Source of the DNA: Bacillota bacterium
GTDB lineage: Bacteria > Bacillota > Clostridia > Peptostreptococcales > Anaerovoracaceae
Direction of reading: 5' to 3'
Length of the DNA stretch: 7,217 nucleotides
NCBI GenBank assembly: GCA_029219125.1
Contig: JAQXSU010000240.1
Location: forward strand, 1 to 7,217
Shown here: one piece after another, positions 5,642 through 7,217 of the stretch
How the letters are laid out: each line of letters begins with the position of its first letter
Position numbering within the stretch: position 1 is the first letter of the stretch
Position numbers and translations under genes: made by a program
Notes under the pieces: generated by a model
Database searches by the model: none
What the model saw: the letters and a program-made list of their open reading frames with translations, nothing else
What the model was told of the DNA's origin: nothing

Positions 5642-6235
5642 CTAGTTCGCTACCTTCACCATGGAAGGTCTGATTACTTTACTGTTTAAGGTATACCCCT
5701 TCTGCAGAACCTCGGTGACCTTTCCGCTTTCGTACTCGGTGCTGTCCTCAGTCATCACTGCATTATGGAAATTCGGGTCAAAATCCAGACCCAGGGCTTC
5801 GATTTCCTTCACTCCTGCTTTCTCAAGCACCCCCTGGAGCTGTTTGAAAATCATGTTCATTCCTTCTGCAAAGCTGTCCCCTGCGGCGCCGTGCAGCAGT
5901 GCCCTTTCAAAGTTATCTATCACATTAAGCAGTTCGCTGACGATCTTCTCGTTTGCGAATGCATAAATGTCGCTTTTTTCTTTTTCGGTCCGCCGCTTGA
6001 AGTTCTGGAAGTCTGCCATCAGCCGCATATACTTCACATTGAGGGCTTCCTCTTCCGCACTGGACTCTTTCTTTTCTCCGTCATTCTTCGCATCTCCGGC
6101 ATCCTTTGCTTCCTCGCCGCTTCCCGACGTTTCATCCTTCTCCGGGTCTGCGGATTTTGCGGATTCGCCGGCTTCTTCAGCCTCCGTCACCAGTTCCTCG
6201 TCCTGCATCTCTTCCTGCTTCTTTTCTTCACTCAT
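5642..6235 (-). CDS. grpE: Nucleotide exchange factor GrpE
   Basis: The dimeric factor that makes DnaK release ADP, and in many bacteria acts as the temperature sensor of the cycle. I start it at the ATG at 6235, giving MSEEKKQEEM and 197 residues, because GGAGG (6248-6244) is then 8 nt upstream. An in-frame GTG at 6250 and an ATG at 6241 also exist, but the ATG is only 2 nt from that GGAGG and the GTG has at best a weak AGAAGG upstream. The first 65 residues or so are disordered and very acidic. A long helix follows with the family motif LMADFQNFKRRTEKEK, then the four-helix and beta-wing region with DPNFHNAVMTEDSTEYESGKVTEVLQKGYTLNSKVIRPSMVKVAN at the C-terminus. The ATG overlaps the hrcA stop by 8 nt, so translation of the two is probably coupled. 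Confidence 0.97.
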   Translation of the reverse strand: MSEEKKQEEMQDEELVTEAEEAGESAKSADPEKDETSGSGEEAKDAGDAKNDGEKKESSAEEEALNVKYMRLMADFQNFKRRTEKEKSDIYAFANEKIVSELLNVIDNFERALLHGAAGDSFAEGMNMIFKQLQGVLEKAGVKEIEALGLDFDPNFHNAVMTEDSTEYESGKVTEVLQKGYTLNSKVIRPSMVKVAN

Positions 6236-7217
6236 CCTCATTACCTCCACCTTCTAATTTAAATACATGATTCAGATTATCGGTCAGGTATTCAATGATG
6301 GACGTAACTTCGCCGTACCGCATTCGCGTCGGCCCGATGACTCCAATCTTGCCCACCATCTTGCCGTCCACATGGTATGTGGCGGTGATCAGGGAGCAGT
6401 CCTGCATGATGTCGTCCGGGTTTTCCTCACCGATGGTTACAATCATACCGTTTTCACGTTCCAGCAGCTTTCTGGTGAAATCCTCCTTCTGACTCAGCAT
6501 GGAGAGGAAATCCCTGGCCTTTCCCAGATCATTGTATTCCGGAATATCGAAGATGTTTGTCAGTCCCTCCATGTACAGGTTGACATTCAGCATGTCTTCC
6601 AGAGTCCGCATGAAGTTTGGCATCACATTCTCCGCCAGGCCGCTCATGGCCGTGATATCGGTTTCAAAGTTTTCTATAATATTATGGGTCAGGACCTCAC
6701 TGATGGTCTTTCCCTTATAGTTGTATGTCATGGTCTTGGCCAGCAGCTGCAGATTCTCTTCCGTATACGGCACCTTCATGCGAAGGGCTGTGTTGGAAAT
6801 CTTCCCGCTTTCTGCCACGATCATCAGAACCACCGTGTGCTCATCCACCGGAAGCAGGTTGATAAACTTCAGCGTGTCATTGTCCTGTGCCGGCGTCATG
6901 GCGAAGGATGTCAGATTGGTGATCTCCGACAAAATCGCCGCAGCGTGCTCAATGGTCTTCTCAAACTCGTTGACATTTCCCTGCAGCCTCTGGGCAATCA
7001 CCAGCTTCTCTTCCTTCGACAGTTCCTTCTTTTCCATCAGCGCGTTGACATATAATCTGTATGCCTTATCGGAAGGAACCCGTCCTGCGGAAGTATGAGG
7101 GTGTGTCAGATATCCCATTTCCTCCAGGTCTGCCATCTCGTTTCGAATGGTGGCCGGGCTGATGCCAAGCTCATATTTCTTGGACAGGGTCCTGGATCCG
7201 ACCGGTTCCGCCGAGCG
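6228..7217 (-). CDS. hrcA: Heat-inducible transcription repressor HrcA (5' end outside window)
   Basis: The repressor of class I heat-shock genes. It binds the CIRCE operator when folded with help from GroEL and loses activity on heat stress. The frame is open to the window edge, so 329 residues are visible and roughly 15-25 N-terminal residues are missing. The internal Met at 7136 is not the start. The visible N-terminus, EPVGSRTLSKKYELGISPATIRNEMADLEEMGY, is the conserved winged-helix DNA-binding region, followed by THPHTSAGRVPSDKAYRLYV, a family hallmark. The C-terminus has GVIGPTRMRYGEVTSIIEYLTDNL, the conserved end of the GAF-like domain. It is the first known gene of the operon and presumably controls all of it through a CIRCE element upstream of the window. 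Its stop codon lies within the start region of grpE. Confidence 0.98.
   Translation of the reverse strand, partial: RSAEPVGSRTLSKKYELGISPATIRNEMADLEEMGYLTHPHTSAGRVPSDKAYRLYVNALMEKKELSKEEKLVIAQRLQGNVNEFEKTIEHAAAILSEITNLTSFAMTPAQDNDTLKFINLLPVDEHTVVLMIVAESGKISNTALRMKVPYTEENLQLLAKTMTYNYKGKTISEVLTHNIIENFETDITAMSGLAENVMPNFMRTLEDMLNVNLYMEGLTNIFDIPEYNDLGKARDFLSMLSQKEDFTRKLLERENGMIVTIGEENPDDIMQDCSLITATYHVDGKMVGKIGVIGPTRMRYGEVTSIIEYLTDNLNHVFKLEGGGNEDE
6244..6248 (-). promoter_or_regulatory. Ribosome binding site that decides the grpE start
   Basis: GGAGG read on the minus strand lies inside the last codons of hrcA (Gly-Gly-Asn region), 8 nt before the ATG at 6235. This spacing favours that ATG over the in-frame GTG at 6250 and the ATG at 6241. 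Its position within hrcA means ribosomes finishing hrcA pass directly over it. Confidence 0.8.

Noticed and set aside
6267..7055. Plus-strand open frame of about 260 codons opposite hrcA
   Set aside because: Antisense shadow of hrcA with no recognisable domain or ribosome binding site.
1..7217. CRISPR array, insertion sequence, tRNA or rRNA
   Set aside because: I saw no regularly spaced repeats, transposase motifs, terminal inverted repeats or cloverleaf patterns on either strand.

Overview
The window looks like chromosomal DNA from a low-to-mid GC Bacillota, most likely a Clostridia-type anaerobe. The evidence is the class I heat-shock operon order hrcA-grpE-dnaK-dnaJ, a DnaK that lacks the N-terminal insert typical of Gram-negative DnaK, strong AGGAGG-type ribosome binding sites, and a PII-like protein of the DarA/PstA (cyclic-di-AMP receptor) family. 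I cannot fix genus or family from sequence reading alone.

Layout, left to right. Positions 1-192 hold the 3' end of a plus-strand gene, probably a type I L-asparaginase. Everything else recognisable is on the minus strand. The 243-base gap at 193-435 contains a complete small transcription unit of its own: a near-consensus sigma-A promoter (330-358) and, about 100 nt downstream, a long-stem intrinsic terminator (219-263), with no open reading frame between them. This is a candidate small RNA of about 105 nt and the most novel-looking item here. Next comes a GPH-family (MelB-like) sugar:cation symporter (436-1863). Its promoter has a 19-bp spacer carrying a 17-bp imperfect palindrome, the arrangement bound by MerR-family activators.

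Positions 1952-2010 form a strong nested terminator that ends the large operon to its right. That operon reads, in transcription order, hrcA (5' end outside the window) - grpE - dnaK - dnaJ - darA-like gene. HrcA is the repressor. GrpE, DnaK and DnaJ are the nucleotide-exchange factor, Hsp70 and J-protein of one folding machine. The PII-like protein starts 12 nt after dnaJ and must be co-transcribed with it. hrcA and grpE overlap by 8 nt. The only long gap in the operon is 149 nt between dnaK and dnaJ, which contains a GC-rich hairpin built on a 9-bp direct repeat and a second hairpin with a GNRA loop next to the dnaJ ribosome binding site. These could adjust dnaJ expression relative to dnaK. 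The CIRCE operator expected for HrcA should lie upstream of hrcA, outside the window; I found none inside.

Points for follow-up are the orphan sRNA unit, the MerR-like symporter promoter, a symporter lacking one of the two cation-site acids of MelB, and a DarA-like protein that sits in a chaperone operon and departs from the family at several ligand-contact positions.
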